From UBA8199 sp035358715 (lineage in GTDB: Bacteria; Verrucomicrobiota; Verrucomicrobiia; Limisphaerales; UBA8199), in the NCBI GenBank assembly GCA_035358715.1, contig DAOPPX010000002.1, forward strand, positions 62,001 through 126,000: a stretch of DNA of 64,000 nucleotides. The letters run 5' to 3'. Below the pieces are notes generated by a model. The model did no database searches, was not told the origin of the DNA, and saw only the letters and a list, made by a program, of their open reading frames with translations. Both the position numbers and the translations under genes were made by a program. Shown here piece after piece: positions 52,414 through 60,743 of this stretch (its first letter is position 1; each line of letters begins with the position of its first letter).

Positions 52414-54603
52414 TTAGGCGAGGTCGAAACGGTCGAGGTTCATGACCTTGTGCCAGGCCGCCACGAAGTCTCGCACGAACTTCTCCTGTGAATCCGCGCA
52501 GGCGTAAACTTCCGCCAGGGCGCGGAGTTGGGAGTTGGAACCGAAGACGAGGTCAACGCGCGTGCCGGTCCACTTGAGTTTGCCCGTTTTGCGGTCGCGG
52601 CCTTCGAACAGGTCGGCATCTTTCGAGACTGGCTTCCACTCCGTGGCCATGTCGAGCAGGTTCACGAAGAAGTCGTTCGTGAGCGCCTCAGGCCGCCTGG
52701 TGAAGACGCCGTGCGGGGTCCCGCCGACGTTGGTCTTGAGGACGCGCATGCCGCCGATGAGGACCGTCATTTCGGGTGCGGTCAGGGTGAGCAATTGCGC
52801 CTTGTCAACCAGCAGTTCCTCGGCCTTTACAGCGAAGCGGGCTTTCTGGTAATTACGGAAGCCGTCCGCACTGGGCTCCAGGACTGCGAACGAGGCCGCA
52901 TCGGTTTGTTCCGCTGAGGCGTCCATGCGTCCTGGCTTGAAGGGAACGGAAACCTTGCAGCCGGCATTCCTGGCGGCCTGCTCGACAGCCGCGCAACCGG
53001 CCAGAACGATCAGGTCAGCCAGCGATACCTTTTTGCCTCCCTTGGCCGTCTTGTTGAACGCGCTCTGGATGCCAGTCAGCGTCTTGAGCACTTTGGCCAG
53101 TTGGGCCGGCTGGTTGGCTTCCCAATCCTTCTGGGGTGCCAGGCGAATGCGGGCGCCGTTGGCGCCGCCGCGCTTGTCGGAGCCGCGGAAAGTGGACGCC
53201 GAGGCCCAGGCGGTCGAAACCAGTTGCGACACCGAGAGGCCGGAGGCCATGACCTTGCGCTTGAGGGCGGCGATGTCCTTTGCGCCGATGAGCTTGTGGT
53301 TGAGGGCGGGAATCGGATCCTGCCAGATGAGTTCTTCGGCGGGGACTTCGGGGCCGAGATAGCGGGAGCGGGGGCCCATGTCCCGGTGTATGAGTTTGAA
53401 CCAGGCGCGCGCAAAGGCGTCCGCGAACTGATCCGGATGCTCCATGAAGCGCCGCGATATCTTCTCGTAAACAGGGTCGAACCGCAGCGCCAGGTCGGTG
53501 GTGAGCATGGCTGGCGCGTGACGCTTGGACGGGTCGTGCGCATCCGGCACGGTGCCAGCGCCGGCGGTGCCCTTTGGCTTCCACTGGTGCGCGCCGGCTG
53601 GGCTCTTGGTCAGTTCCCATTCGTAGCCGAAGAGGTTCCAGAAGAAGTTGTTGCTCCACTTGGTGGGCGTGGTGGTCCAGGTGACTTCCAGGCCGCTGGT
53701 AATGGTGTCGCCCCCTTTGCCCTTGCCGAACGTGTTTTTCCAGCCGAGGCCTTGCTGCTCGAGGCCGGCGGCTTCAGGTTCAGGCCCGACATGGGACGCC
53801 GGGCCGGCGCCGTGGGTCTTGCCAAAGGTGTGGCCGCCGGCGATGAGGGCCACTGTTTCCTCGTCGTTCATCGCCATGCGGGCGAAGGTCTCGCGGATAT
53901 CCCGCGCCGCCGCGATCGGGTCGGGGTTGCCGTTCGGGCCTTCCGGGTTGACGTAAATGAGACCCATCTGGACAGCCGCAAGCGGGTTTTCGAGGTCGCG
54001 GTCGCCGGAGTAGCGTTTGTCATCGAGCCATTTGTCTTCGGCGCCCCAATAGACGTCGCGGTCCGGCTCCCAGACATCTTCACGCCCGCCGCCGAAGCCG
54101 AAGGTCTTGAAGCCCATTGACTCCAGGGCGACGTTGCCGGCGAGGATGATGAGGTCGGCCCAGGAGATCTTGCGGCCGTATTTCTGCTTGATCGGCCAGA
54201 GCAGGCGGCGGGCCTTGTCGAGGCTGACGTTGTCCGGCCAACTGTTGAGCGGGGCGAATCGCTGCTGGCCCCGGCCGCCGCCGCCGCGTCCATCGTTGAT
54301 GCGGTAGGTTCCGGCGCTGTGCCAGGACATGCGGATGAACAATGGGCCGTAGTGGCCGAAGTCCGCTGGCCACCAGTCCTGCGATTTGGTCATCAGCTCG
54401 CGGAGGTCCTTCTTGAGGGCCTTGAAGTCGAGGCTCTTGAACTCCTTGGCGTAATTGAACCCCTTGCCCATCGGGTTGGACTTGCAGGAATGCTGGTGGA
54501 GGAGGTCGAGCTTCAACTGGTGCGGCCACCAGTTCTTGTTTGTCGTGCCGCCGCCGGCCGTGTGGGTGTGGCCCGTTACCGGGCATTGGTTAGCTTCAGT
54601 CAT
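52414..54603 (-). CDS. katG: Catalase-peroxidase KatG
   Basis: A 729-residue heme enzyme that degrades hydrogen peroxide. Distal heme pocket Arg-Trp-His in IRMSWHSAGTYRINDGRGG; proximal His region in ALIAGGHTFGKTHGAG; the Tyr of the Met-Tyr-Trp adduct in LIYVNPEGPNGNPDP and the Met/Trp neighbourhood in the LTKSP-containing region. Both the N-terminal peroxidase domain and the C-terminal duplicate (about 430-729) are present, and the length is standard. It is preceded, 30 bp upstream on the same strand, by a Fur/PerR-type regulator, suggesting peroxide-responsive control. Confidence 0.97.
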   Translation of the reverse strand: MTEANQCPVTGHTHTAGGGTTNKNWWPHQLKLDLLHQHSCKSNPMGKGFNYAKEFKSLDFKALKKDLRELMTKSQDWWPADFGHYGPLFIRMSWHSAGTYRINDGRGGGGRGQQRFAPLNSWPDNVSLDKARRLLWPIKQKYGRKISWADLIILAGNVALESMGFKTFGFGGGREDVWEPDRDVYWGAEDKWLDDKRYSGDRDLENPLAAVQMGLIYVNPEGPNGNPDPIAAARDIRETFARMAMNDEETVALIAGGHTFGKTHGAGPASHVGPEPEAAGLEQQGLGWKNTFGKGKGGDTITSGLEVTWTTTPTKWSNNFFWNLFGYEWELTKSPAGAHQWKPKGTAGAGTVPDAHDPSKRHAPAMLTTDLALRFDPVYEKISRRFMEHPDQFADAFARAWFKLIHRDMGPRSRYLGPEVPAEELIWQDPIPALNHKLIGAKDIAALKRKVMASGLSVSQLVSTAWASASTFRGSDKRGGANGARIRLAPQKDWEANQPAQLAKVLKTLTGIQSAFNKTAKGGKKVSLADLIVLAGCAAVEQAARNAGCKVSVPFKPGRMDASAEQTDAASFAVLEPSADGFRNYQKARFAVKAEELLVDKAQLLTLTAPEMTVLIGGMRVLKTNVGGTPHGVFTRRPEALTNDFFVNLLDMATEWKPVSKDADLFEGRDRKTGKLKWTGTRVDLVFGSNSQLRALAEVYACADSQEKFVRDFVAAWHKVMNLDRFDLA

Positions 54604-54633
54604 GATGCGTGTTCCTTTCGTTATGTTGTGTGT

Positions 54634-55140
54634 TTATCTCAGAGTGCTGTCAGCGCCTGCTGGTGCGCGCGGCGCGCGCAGGCTGCGCCGGCGCGTCCGG
54701 GGTTTGCGACCGCAGCGGGCGCAGCGGCCCCGGAAGTGAACGTTGTAGCCCTGGACTTGGAATTCTTCCGGGCTGACCTTGGGCCACGGAAGGTGGTCAA
54801 GGCGCGAATCTTCGACATCTATGATGCGCCCGCACTCCAGGCAGACGAGGTGGTGGTGCTGGCGGAGCTTGGGATCGAAGCGGGCGGCCGAACCCGGGTG
54901 GCAGGCTTTGGCGACCAGGCCGAGGGAAGCGAAGGCCCCCAGGATGCGGTGGACCGTCATGCGGGAAATCTGGGGGAGTTGACGGCGCACGGCGCGGTAA
55001 AGCTGCTCGGCGGTCGGATGGTCGGTGCGGTCCAGGATGGCTTCAAAGACGGCGCGGCGCTGGGTGGTGATCGGCAGGCCGCTTTCGCGATGGGCGGCGA
55101 AGAAGTGATCCATTCGTTGTTCTTTGTCAGCCGGACACAT
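54634..55140 (-). CDS. Fur-family (PerR-like) metal-dependent regulator
   Basis: A 168-residue DNA-binding regulator. The winged-helix part reads TTQRRAVFEAILDRTDHPTA, then QISRMTVHRILGAFASLGLV; the dimerisation/metal part has HHHLVCLECGRIIDVED and a second Cys pair in CARCGRK. The C terminus is an unusually basic tail. Position directly before katG in the same direction fits a peroxide sensor of the PerR group, though Fur-type function cannot be excluded. An inverted repeat TTATCA...TGATAA lies just upstream of its start and may be the autoregulatory operator. Confidence 0.88.
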   Translation of the reverse strand: MCPADKEQRMDHFFAAHRESGLPITTQRRAVFEAILDRTDHPTAEQLYRAVRRQLPQISRMTVHRILGAFASLGLVAKACHPGSAARFDPKLRQHHHLVCLECGRIIDVEDSRLDHLPWPKVSPEEFQVQGYNVHFRGRCARCGRKPRTRRRSLRAPRAPAGADSTLR

Positions 55141-55143
55141 GAT

Positions 55144-55174
55144 TTATCACATGAGTATATTCACCAAATGATAA
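55144..55174 (-). promoter_or_regulatory. Candidate operator/promoter of the Fur/PerR-katG unit
   Basis: TTATCA (55144-55149) and TGATAA (55169-55174) are perfect inverted half-sites 19 bp apart, just upstream of the regulator's start. On the minus strand TATACT between them makes a good -10, with TTGCAT about 19 bp further upstream as a weak -35. The local A/T richness fits Fur/PerR-type boxes. Confidence 0.45.
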
Positions 55175-55245
55175 CGATATGCAAGTGGAATTCGTGTCGC
55201 ACACCGAAGAAAAGAAGGGGGCCGGCTGCCCTGGAGGCGGAGCGT

Positions 55246-55755
55246 TCAGCGCGGGAGCGGCAGGGGGAGATAGCCGATGTAATGATCTACCGTGGTTGCG
55301 CCCATGACAAAGGGGGCGGTTTCGGTGATGGTGAAACGCAATCTCTTGTACCACCCGACAGCCTGGGCGTTCTTGACCATCACGCCGAGCCAGATTCGGT
55401 CGGCGCCCAGTTCGCGGGCGCGTTCTTCGGCGCAGGCCATCAAGCGGCGGCCAAGCCCGAGGCCCTGGCTGCGCGGCAGAATGTAGAGTTGGTGCACATA
55501 GAACTTCTGCTCCGCACGGGCGTGGAACAGTTTGGCGTAGCCCGCTGCCGTCCCATCTGCCTCGGCGATGAGGCCCGTTACATCCGGGTCGGCGGACAGC
55601 GCCGCCAGTTTAGCCGGGGAATACTGGGTGTTGAGGTAGCCGACCAAATCCTCGCGTGGGATGAACGAGCCGTAGGCGTCGAGCCAAGTTTCCAGGAGCA
55701 CGCGTTGGACGGTGGGCAGGTCCGCCAGAGTCCAATGCCGGATGGTGATATTCAT
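55246..55755 (-). CDS. GNAT-family N-acetyltransferase
   Basis: A 169-residue protein beginning MNITIRHWTLADLPTVQRVL. The acetyl-CoA-binding motif A is YILPRSQGLGLGRRLMACAE (Q/RxxGxG/A form), followed by LGVMVKNAQAVGWYKRLRF and the typical late Asn/Tyr block. The acceptor substrate is unknown. The frame is open for 276 bp upstream, but the ATG at 55755 has a GGAG site 7 bp before it and matches GNAT N termini. It is divergent from gpsA. Confidence 0.88.
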   Translation of the reverse strand: MNITIRHWTLADLPTVQRVLLETWLDAYGSFIPREDLVGYLNTQYSPAKLAALSADPDVTGLIAEADGTAAGYAKLFHARAEQKFYVHQLYILPRSQGLGLGRRLMACAEERARELGADRIWLGVMVKNAQAVGWYKRLRFTITETAPFVMGATTVDHYIGYLPLPLPR

Positions 55756-56075
55756 TGGGTCTCCAGGGCGAGGAACTTGCGCCTGGACGAGGCGCGCCAG
55801 GGCAGGCGGGTTTTGGGGCATCGCTCGTTTTCCTGTATCATCGGAGTCACTATGGCGTCCGGCCCCGGGATGGCAATACCAATTGGGGAGGGTAGGGGCA
55901 GAGTGGGTGCATCTGAACACTGTCCTTAAATCCGGGAAAGCCACCCCAATACCCCAATGTTTCGCCAATTGGGCCTTTGGGATCAGGACAGTGTCGAGAT
56001 GCACCCGGGCAGAGTGGCGGACCGCCGCCAATTCAACTTGGACTTGTCTTCGAATTGGCTAACAATGCGCCGGTA
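55756..56075. other. Divergent GNAT-gpsA spacer with a small inverted-repeat element
   Basis: A 320-bp region between divergent starts. The recognisable feature is the 102-bp inverted-repeat element at 55905-56006; promoters could not be assigned. Confidence 0.6.
55905..56006. repeat. MITE-like 102-bp element with 22-bp terminal inverted repeats
   Basis: GGGTGCATCTGAACACTGTC at 55905-55924 (22 bp to 55926) is matched, inverted, by 55985-56006 in 20 of 22 positions. The interior is about 58 bp with no coding capacity. A short direct repeat, GCAGAGTGG, occurs on both flanks (about 55899 and 56010), which could be a target duplication or part of the element. Confidence 0.7.
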
Positions 56076-57140
56076 ATGAGCAGTGTAGCGATCGTAGGCG
56101 CGGGATTGATGGGAACGGCGGTGGCTTGGCCCTTGAGCGATAACGGGCACCACGTTCGGCTGGTGGGCACTCATCTGGACAATGAGATCATCGGCTCGTG
56201 TCTGGAGAAGGGCTGGCATCCCCGTTTGCGGCGGAGGCTGCCCGACAATGTGCGGCCGTATTGCGTGGGCCAGCTCGCCGAGGCGCTCGAGGGCGTCAAT
56301 GTGATTGTCAGCGGTGTGAGTTCGCCCGGGGTGCGCTGGATTGGGCGCGCGCTGGCACCGCATCTGAAGCCGGGCGTGAAGATCATCGCCGTCACCAAAG
56401 GGCTGGAGGCATCCGCGGCGGGCGATCTGCGGGTGTTGCCGGACGTGCTGGCGGACGAGCTGCCCGCGACGGTGCGGGACAAGGTGACCCTGGCGGCGAT
56501 TGGCGGTCCCTGTATCGCGGGCGAATTGGCCGGGCGGCGTCAGACTTGTGTCTATTTCACGTCGCGTGATGCCGCGGCCCTGCCGGTTCTGCGCCAGATG
56601 TTCAGGACGCCGTATTATCACATCTCCCTCTCGACGGATATCATCGGGGTGGAGGTTTGCGTGGCGCTGAAGAATGCTTACACGCTGGCCGTGGGTTTGG
56701 CGGGCGGGATGCTGGAGCGGCTGGGCGGGCCGGACGAGGCGGAGGCGCAGAACTACAATCCCGCGGCGGCGCTCTTCGGCGCCAGCGCCAGGGAAATGGC
56801 GAGGTTGGTCTCGCTGCTGGGCGGGAGCCCAGACAAGGTTACTTCATTGCCGGGCGTGGGCGACCAGTATGTCACGTGCATGGGCGGGCGCACTGTGCGC
56901 CTGGGGCGGTTGTTGGGCAAGGGGCTGGCCTACGAGCAGGCGCGTGCCGAGATGGCCGGGGAGACGCTCGAGAGCGCTTTCGTGGTGGCGCAGATAGCCA
57001 AGGCGCTTCCCGGCCTGGAAGCGCGCGGTTTGCTGGGGCGCGACGAATTGCCGCTGATGCGCTGCCTGTGCCGCGTCATCAGCGGAGACACCCTGGCCGA
57101 GGTTGATTTCGATAAGCTCTTCCCGGACGATGTGAAGTGA
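56076..57140 (+). CDS. gpsA: NAD(P)-dependent glycerol-3-phosphate dehydrogenase
   Basis: A 354-residue cytosolic enzyme making sn-glycerol-3-phosphate for phospholipids. N-terminal Rossmann motif VAIVGAGLMGTAVAWPL, later VIVSGVSSPGVRW, AVTKGLE, the catalytic-Lys block VEVCVALKNAYTLAVGLA, and the C-terminal ALPGLEARGLLG. The frame is open 99 bp upstream into the inverted-repeat element, but the ATG at 56076 gives the family's normal start just before the nucleotide fold. It is followed by an epimerase (33-bp gap) and plsY, which acylates its product. Confidence 0.92.
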   Translation: MSSVAIVGAGLMGTAVAWPLSDNGHHVRLVGTHLDNEIIGSCLEKGWHPRLRRRLPDNVRPYCVGQLAEALEGVNVIVSGVSSPGVRWIGRALAPHLKPGVKIIAVTKGLEASAAGDLRVLPDVLADELPATVRDKVTLAAIGGPCIAGELAGRRQTCVYFTSRDAAALPVLRQMFRTPYYHISLSTDIIGVEVCVALKNAYTLAVGLAGGMLERLGGPDEAEAQNYNPAAALFGASAREMARLVSLLGGSPDKVTSLPGVGDQYVTCMGGRTVRLGRLLGKGLAYEQARAEMAGETLESAFVVAQIAKALPGLEARGLLGRDELPLMRCLCRVISGDTLAEVDFDKLFPDDVK

Positions 57141-57173
57141 TCCGGCAATCGGCTGAACTTAGCGCGACATTGA

Positions 57174-58214
57174 ATGACTGGCACCGCTTACGACCAACTG
57201 CAAAGGGAATTGAAGGCCGCGCCCAGGACGTGGCTGGTTACCGGCGTGGCCGGCTTCATTGGCTCGAACCTGTTGGAGACCCTGCTCAGACTCGACCAGC
57301 GGGTGGCCGGCCTGGACAACTTCTCGACTGGCACGAAGGAGAACCTGGAAGAAGTTGAAAGCCTGGTCAGCCCCGCGCAATGGGAGCGGTTTCGGGTATT
57401 GGAGGGGGATATTGGCGATCTGGACATGTGCCGGCAGGCCTGCGCGGGAGTGGATTTCGTCCTGCACGAGGCGGCCCTGGGATCAGTGCCGCTGTCCATG
57501 ACTGATCCGCTCGGGGCGCACCGCAGCAATGTGACCGGGTTTCTCAACATGCTGGTGGCGGCGCGGGATGCGAAGGCCAAACGCTTCGTCTATGCGTCGA
57601 GCAGCGCGGTGTATGGCAATGATCGGGCGGTGCCGATCGTGGAGGACAAGATCGGCAAGCCACTCTCGCCGTATGCCGCTACAAAGGCGATCAACGAAGT
57701 CTATGCGCAGGCGTTTGCCCAGGCTTACGGCTTCCCGTCCATCGGGCTCCGGTATTTCAATGTGTTCGGCCCGCGCCAGGACCCTGAGGGGGCTTATGCG
57801 GCGGTGATTCCGCAGTGGATTGCGGCGTTGCTAAGGCGTGAGCCGGTGTATATCAACGGGGATGGGGAGACGAGCCGGGATTTTTGTTTTGTGTCGAATG
57901 TGGTGCAGGCCAATCTGCTCGCGGCGACGACCGCGCATGCCGGAGCAGTGAACGAGGCATACAACGTTGCCCTCGGGCAACGGACGACGCTCAACGAGCT
58001 TTTCGACTCGATCCAGGGCACCTTGCGCGCGAAAGACGCGGCGCTGCCCGGCCAGAAGCCGGTTTACCGGGAGTTTCGTCCCGGCGACGTGCGGCATTCG
58101 CTGGCGGATATCAGCAAGGCGCGACGGCTGCTCGGTTTTGCCCCTACGCACGACATACAATCGGGCCTGGCGCTGGCAATGGACTGGTATCGGCGGAACG
58201 TGGGCCGAGGCTGA
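57174..58214 (+). CDS. NAD-dependent sugar epimerase (WbpP/TviC-like)
   Basis: A 346-residue extended SDR. NAD-binding GVAGFIGSNLLE near residue 25, the Ser of the active site in FVYASSSAVYGND, catalytic Tyr/Lys in LSPYAATKAINEV, and FNVFGPRQDPEGAYAAVIP. The overall pattern fits UDP-N-acetylglucosamine/UDP-glucose 4-epimerases of the WbpP/VipB type used in surface polysaccharide synthesis. Exact substrate is uncertain. It lies between gpsA and plsY on the same strand, an odd placement for a sugar-nucleotide enzyme within a glycerolipid gene run. Confidence 0.85.
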   Translation: MTGTAYDQLQRELKAAPRTWLVTGVAGFIGSNLLETLLRLDQRVAGLDNFSTGTKENLEEVESLVSPAQWERFRVLEGDIGDLDMCRQACAGVDFVLHEAALGSVPLSMTDPLGAHRSNVTGFLNMLVAARDAKAKRFVYASSSAVYGNDRAVPIVEDKIGKPLSPYAATKAINEVYAQAFAQAYGFPSIGLRYFNVFGPRQDPEGAYAAVIPQWIAALLRREPVYINGDGETSRDFCFVSNVVQANLLAATTAHAGAVNEAYNVALGQRTTLNELFDSIQGTLRAKDAALPGQKPVYREFRPGDVRHSLADISKARRLLGFAPTHDIQSGLALAMDWYRRNVGRG

Positions 58215-58303
58215 GCTATTGAGTCCCAAAACAGTCTGGACGCCGCCACATCAGACGCCAATACTTGGGCAGACAATCGCGGGATGAAGATCTGACATAC
58301 GAT

Positions 58304-58951
58304 ATGCCGTGGATCGAACAACTGCGGTGGGCGGACTGGAGCCGGGCAGGCTGCGTTTCTCTGGCCGCTTACGTCCTCGGCTGCTTCACCACGGGTTATT
58401 ACCTGGTTCGCGCGCGCACGGGGGAGGATCTGCGCCAACTGAGCAGTGGCAGCGTCGGGGCGCGGAATGTTGGTCGGCGGCTGGGCTGGCAGGGCTTTGC
58501 GCTGACAGTGCTGGGGGACTTTGGCAAAGGCGCGCTGGCGGTGTGGGCGGCGCGGTATTTCACCTCGGATGACTGGTGCGCGGCGCTGGCACTCCTGGCT
58601 GTGGTGGCGGGGCATGTGTGGCCGGTGCAACTCCATTTTCGCGGGGGTAAGGGCATGGCCACTTCGCTAGGGGCGCTGCTGGTTTTCGACTGGCACCTGG
58701 CGGTCGCTTTCGCGGTCCTGTTTGCCGCAGCCTTTGCGGCGCTGCGCAAGACGGTTCTGCCGGGCCTGTTCGCTTTGGCCGGCGTGCCGGTGGCTAGCGC
58801 GTGTCTGGGGCGCGGGCCGGTGGAGGTGGCCGGCCCTGCCGCGCTGGCGGTGCTGGTGCTGATTGCGCACCGGAAGAACCTGAAGACGGAGTTGTCAGGT
58901 TTGCTGGATCGCCGCAGCGTTGACCACAACCACGACTCACCCAAAGCATGA
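58304..58951 (+). CDS. plsY: Acyl-phosphate:glycerol-3-phosphate acyltransferase PlsY
   Basis: A 215-residue polytopic inner-membrane enzyme that starts phospholipid synthesis by acylating glycerol-3-phosphate. Conserved loops are SSGSVGARNVGRRLG, GDFGKGALAV and FRGGKGMATSLGAL. Five or so hydrophobic segments. The ATG at 58304 (MPWIEQLRW) is used; an in-frame TTG lies upstream. The stop overlaps the next start as ATGA (58948-58951), so the downstream fusion enzyme is translationally coupled to a membrane-lipid enzyme. Confidence 0.92.
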   Translation: MPWIEQLRWADWSRAGCVSLAAYVLGCFTTGYYLVRARTGEDLRQLSSGSVGARNVGRRLGWQGFALTVLGDFGKGALAVWAARYFTSDDWCAALALLAVVAGHVWPVQLHFRGGKGMATSLGALLVFDWHLAVAFAVLFAAAFAALRKTVLPGLFALAGVPVASACLGRGPVEVAGPAALAVLVLIAHRKNLKTELSGLLDRRSVDHNHDSPKA

Positions 58952-60615
58952 GCACACAAGGCCCGCTGGTTTTCAAGTTCGCTGACGAGGATTGGGAGTT
59001 CGAGCAGATTCACCGCCTGAACTACAAGACCTTCGTTGAGGAGATTCCGCAGCACCATACCTCGCCGACGCAGCGGCTGGTGGACAAGTTCCATTCGGAG
59101 AACACCTACCTCATCTGCCTGTGCGGGCGGAAGCTGGCCGGGATGCTGGCCGTGCGGGGCAACCGGCCGTTCTCGCTCGACCAGAAGCTCGATCGGCTGG
59201 ATTCATATCTGCCGGCCGGGGACCGGCTCTGCGAAGTCCGGTTGCTGGCGATCGAGAAGGAATACCGTGGCGCCCAGGTTCTGCAAGGCATCCTGGCGCT
59301 GCTGTGGCAGCATAGCATTGAGAAGGGCTATGACCTGGGTGTGATCTCAGCCACCACGCGCCAGCTCAAATTGTACCAGCACCTGGGTTTTGTGCCGTTC
59401 GGACCGCTGGTGGGAACCGGCGACGCGCAGTTTCAACCGATGTACGTCACCATGCAGACGTTCGAAGCGGCGGCGCGGGAGTTCTTGCGCTCGTCGCCGT
59501 CGCGTGCCTTCCAGCCCGGCGTGGTGAGTTTTCTGCCGGGACCGGTGTCAGTGCGGCGCGAGGTGCGGCGTGCGTTCGAGCAGGCGGCGGAATCGCACCG
59601 GGCCGATGCCTTTGTGAAGGACTTCCAGGCCACGAAACAGGTGCTCTGCGAACTGGTCCAGGCACGGAGCGTCGAACTGTTTCTCGGCTCGGGGACTTTG
59701 GCTAATGACGTCGTCGCCGGCCAGCTCTTGCTGGAGCGAAATCCCGGGCTGGTGCTCAGCAACGGAGAGTTTGGCGAGCGGCTGGTGGACCATGCGAGGC
59801 GGTGGGGTTTGGCTTTCGATGCCCTGGAGCATTCCTGGGGCGCGCCGCTGGACCTGGCGGCGGTGCGTCAGCGGCTGGAGCGTGCGTCCGCGCGCGGCTG
59901 GCTCTGGTGCGCGCATTGTGAGACTTCAACGGGCCTCCTGAACGATTTGGAGCAGCTCAAAACCCTCTGCGCGGAATTCAACGTCAAGCTCTGCCTGGAT
60001 TGCATCAGCTCGATCGGCACGGTGCCGGTGGATTTGCGGGGCGTCTGGCTGGCGTCGTGTGCCAGCGGCAAAGGGCTGCGGTCGTATCCGGGGCTCTCGA
60101 TGGTATTCTACCATCATGCGGTGGCACCTGCGCCGCAAGGCCTGCCGCGGTATCTCGATTTGGGCCACTATGCGGCGCGGGGCAGTGTGCCCTTCACCTT
60201 CTCATCCAACTTGCTGCACGCGCTTGCGGCGGCCGTCCGGCGCGTTCGCTGGACGGAGCGCTTTGCGGGATTGGTCGAGCTTTCGACCTGGCTGCGCGCG
60301 GGTCTGTCCGAAATGGGCTTTGACCTGATAGGCGGCAGCGCCACGACTTCGCCCGCGGTGGTGACGATTGCCTTGCCGCCGAGTTTGAACTCGGTCCGGA
60401 TTGGCAGCCTCATGCAGGAGTCCGGCTACCTGCTCAGTTACAACAGCGACTATCTGCGCGGACGCAACTGGATACAGATCTGTTTGATGGGCGAATGCGC
60501 GCGTGAGAAGGTGGTTTCACTGCTCAACGCACTCAGCCGGGTATGTTTCGGCCGCGGCCGTGACCGGGCGGCAGCTGAGAGCGTTCCATCCAAAGCCGCC
60601 CCGGCAGCGAGCTAG
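58948..60615 (+). CDS. GNAT acyltransferase-class V aminotransferase fusion
   Basis: A 555-residue two-domain protein. Residues 1-185 form a GNAT-like domain of the N-acyl amino acid/homoserine-lactone synthase type (WEFEQIHRLNYKTFVEEIPQ; RLCEVRLLAIEKEYRGA). Residues ~195-535 are a PLP-dependent class V aminotransferase resembling 2-aminoethylphosphonate or serine/alanine-glyoxylate transaminases: FLPGPVSVRREVRRAFEQAA; cofactor-binding LCLDCISSIGTVPVD; the PLP Lys K375 in CASGKGLRSYPG. Translation is coupled to plsY. A joint role in making and acylating an amino compound, perhaps an aminolipid, is inference only. Confidence 0.75.
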   Translation: MSTQGPLVFKFADEDWEFEQIHRLNYKTFVEEIPQHHTSPTQRLVDKFHSENTYLICLCGRKLAGMLAVRGNRPFSLDQKLDRLDSYLPAGDRLCEVRLLAIEKEYRGAQVLQGILALLWQHSIEKGYDLGVISATTRQLKLYQHLGFVPFGPLVGTGDAQFQPMYVTMQTFEAAAREFLRSSPSRAFQPGVVSFLPGPVSVRREVRRAFEQAAESHRADAFVKDFQATKQVLCELVQARSVELFLGSGTLANDVVAGQLLLERNPGLVLSNGEFGERLVDHARRWGLAFDALEHSWGAPLDLAAVRQRLERASARGWLWCAHCETSTGLLNDLEQLKTLCAEFNVKLCLDCISSIGTVPVDLRGVWLASCASGKGLRSYPGLSMVFYHHAVAPAPQGLPRYLDLGHYAARGSVPFTFSSNLLHALAAAVRRVRWTERFAGLVELSTWLRAGLSEMGFDLIGGSATTSPAVVTIALPPSLNSVRIGSLMQESGYLLSYNSDYLRGRNWIQICLMGECAREKVVSLLNALSRVCFGRGRDRAAAESVPSKAAPAAS

Positions 60616-60743
60616 CCCTCGCAGGCCGGCAGGGTGGCATAGCCAGCGTGCGGCACGTCAAGTGTACAGCAACGGGCGTGCAAAATGCCTACTTGAGCCT
60701 GAATCAACTGGCGGTATGGGCCGAAGTGGGGCAGCTTAACTGA

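Noticed and set aside
55246..56031. Longer GNAT protein starting near 56031
   Set aside because: The extra 92 residues translate the inverted-repeat element and the gpsA upstream region; the ATG at 55755 has a ribosome site and fits the family.
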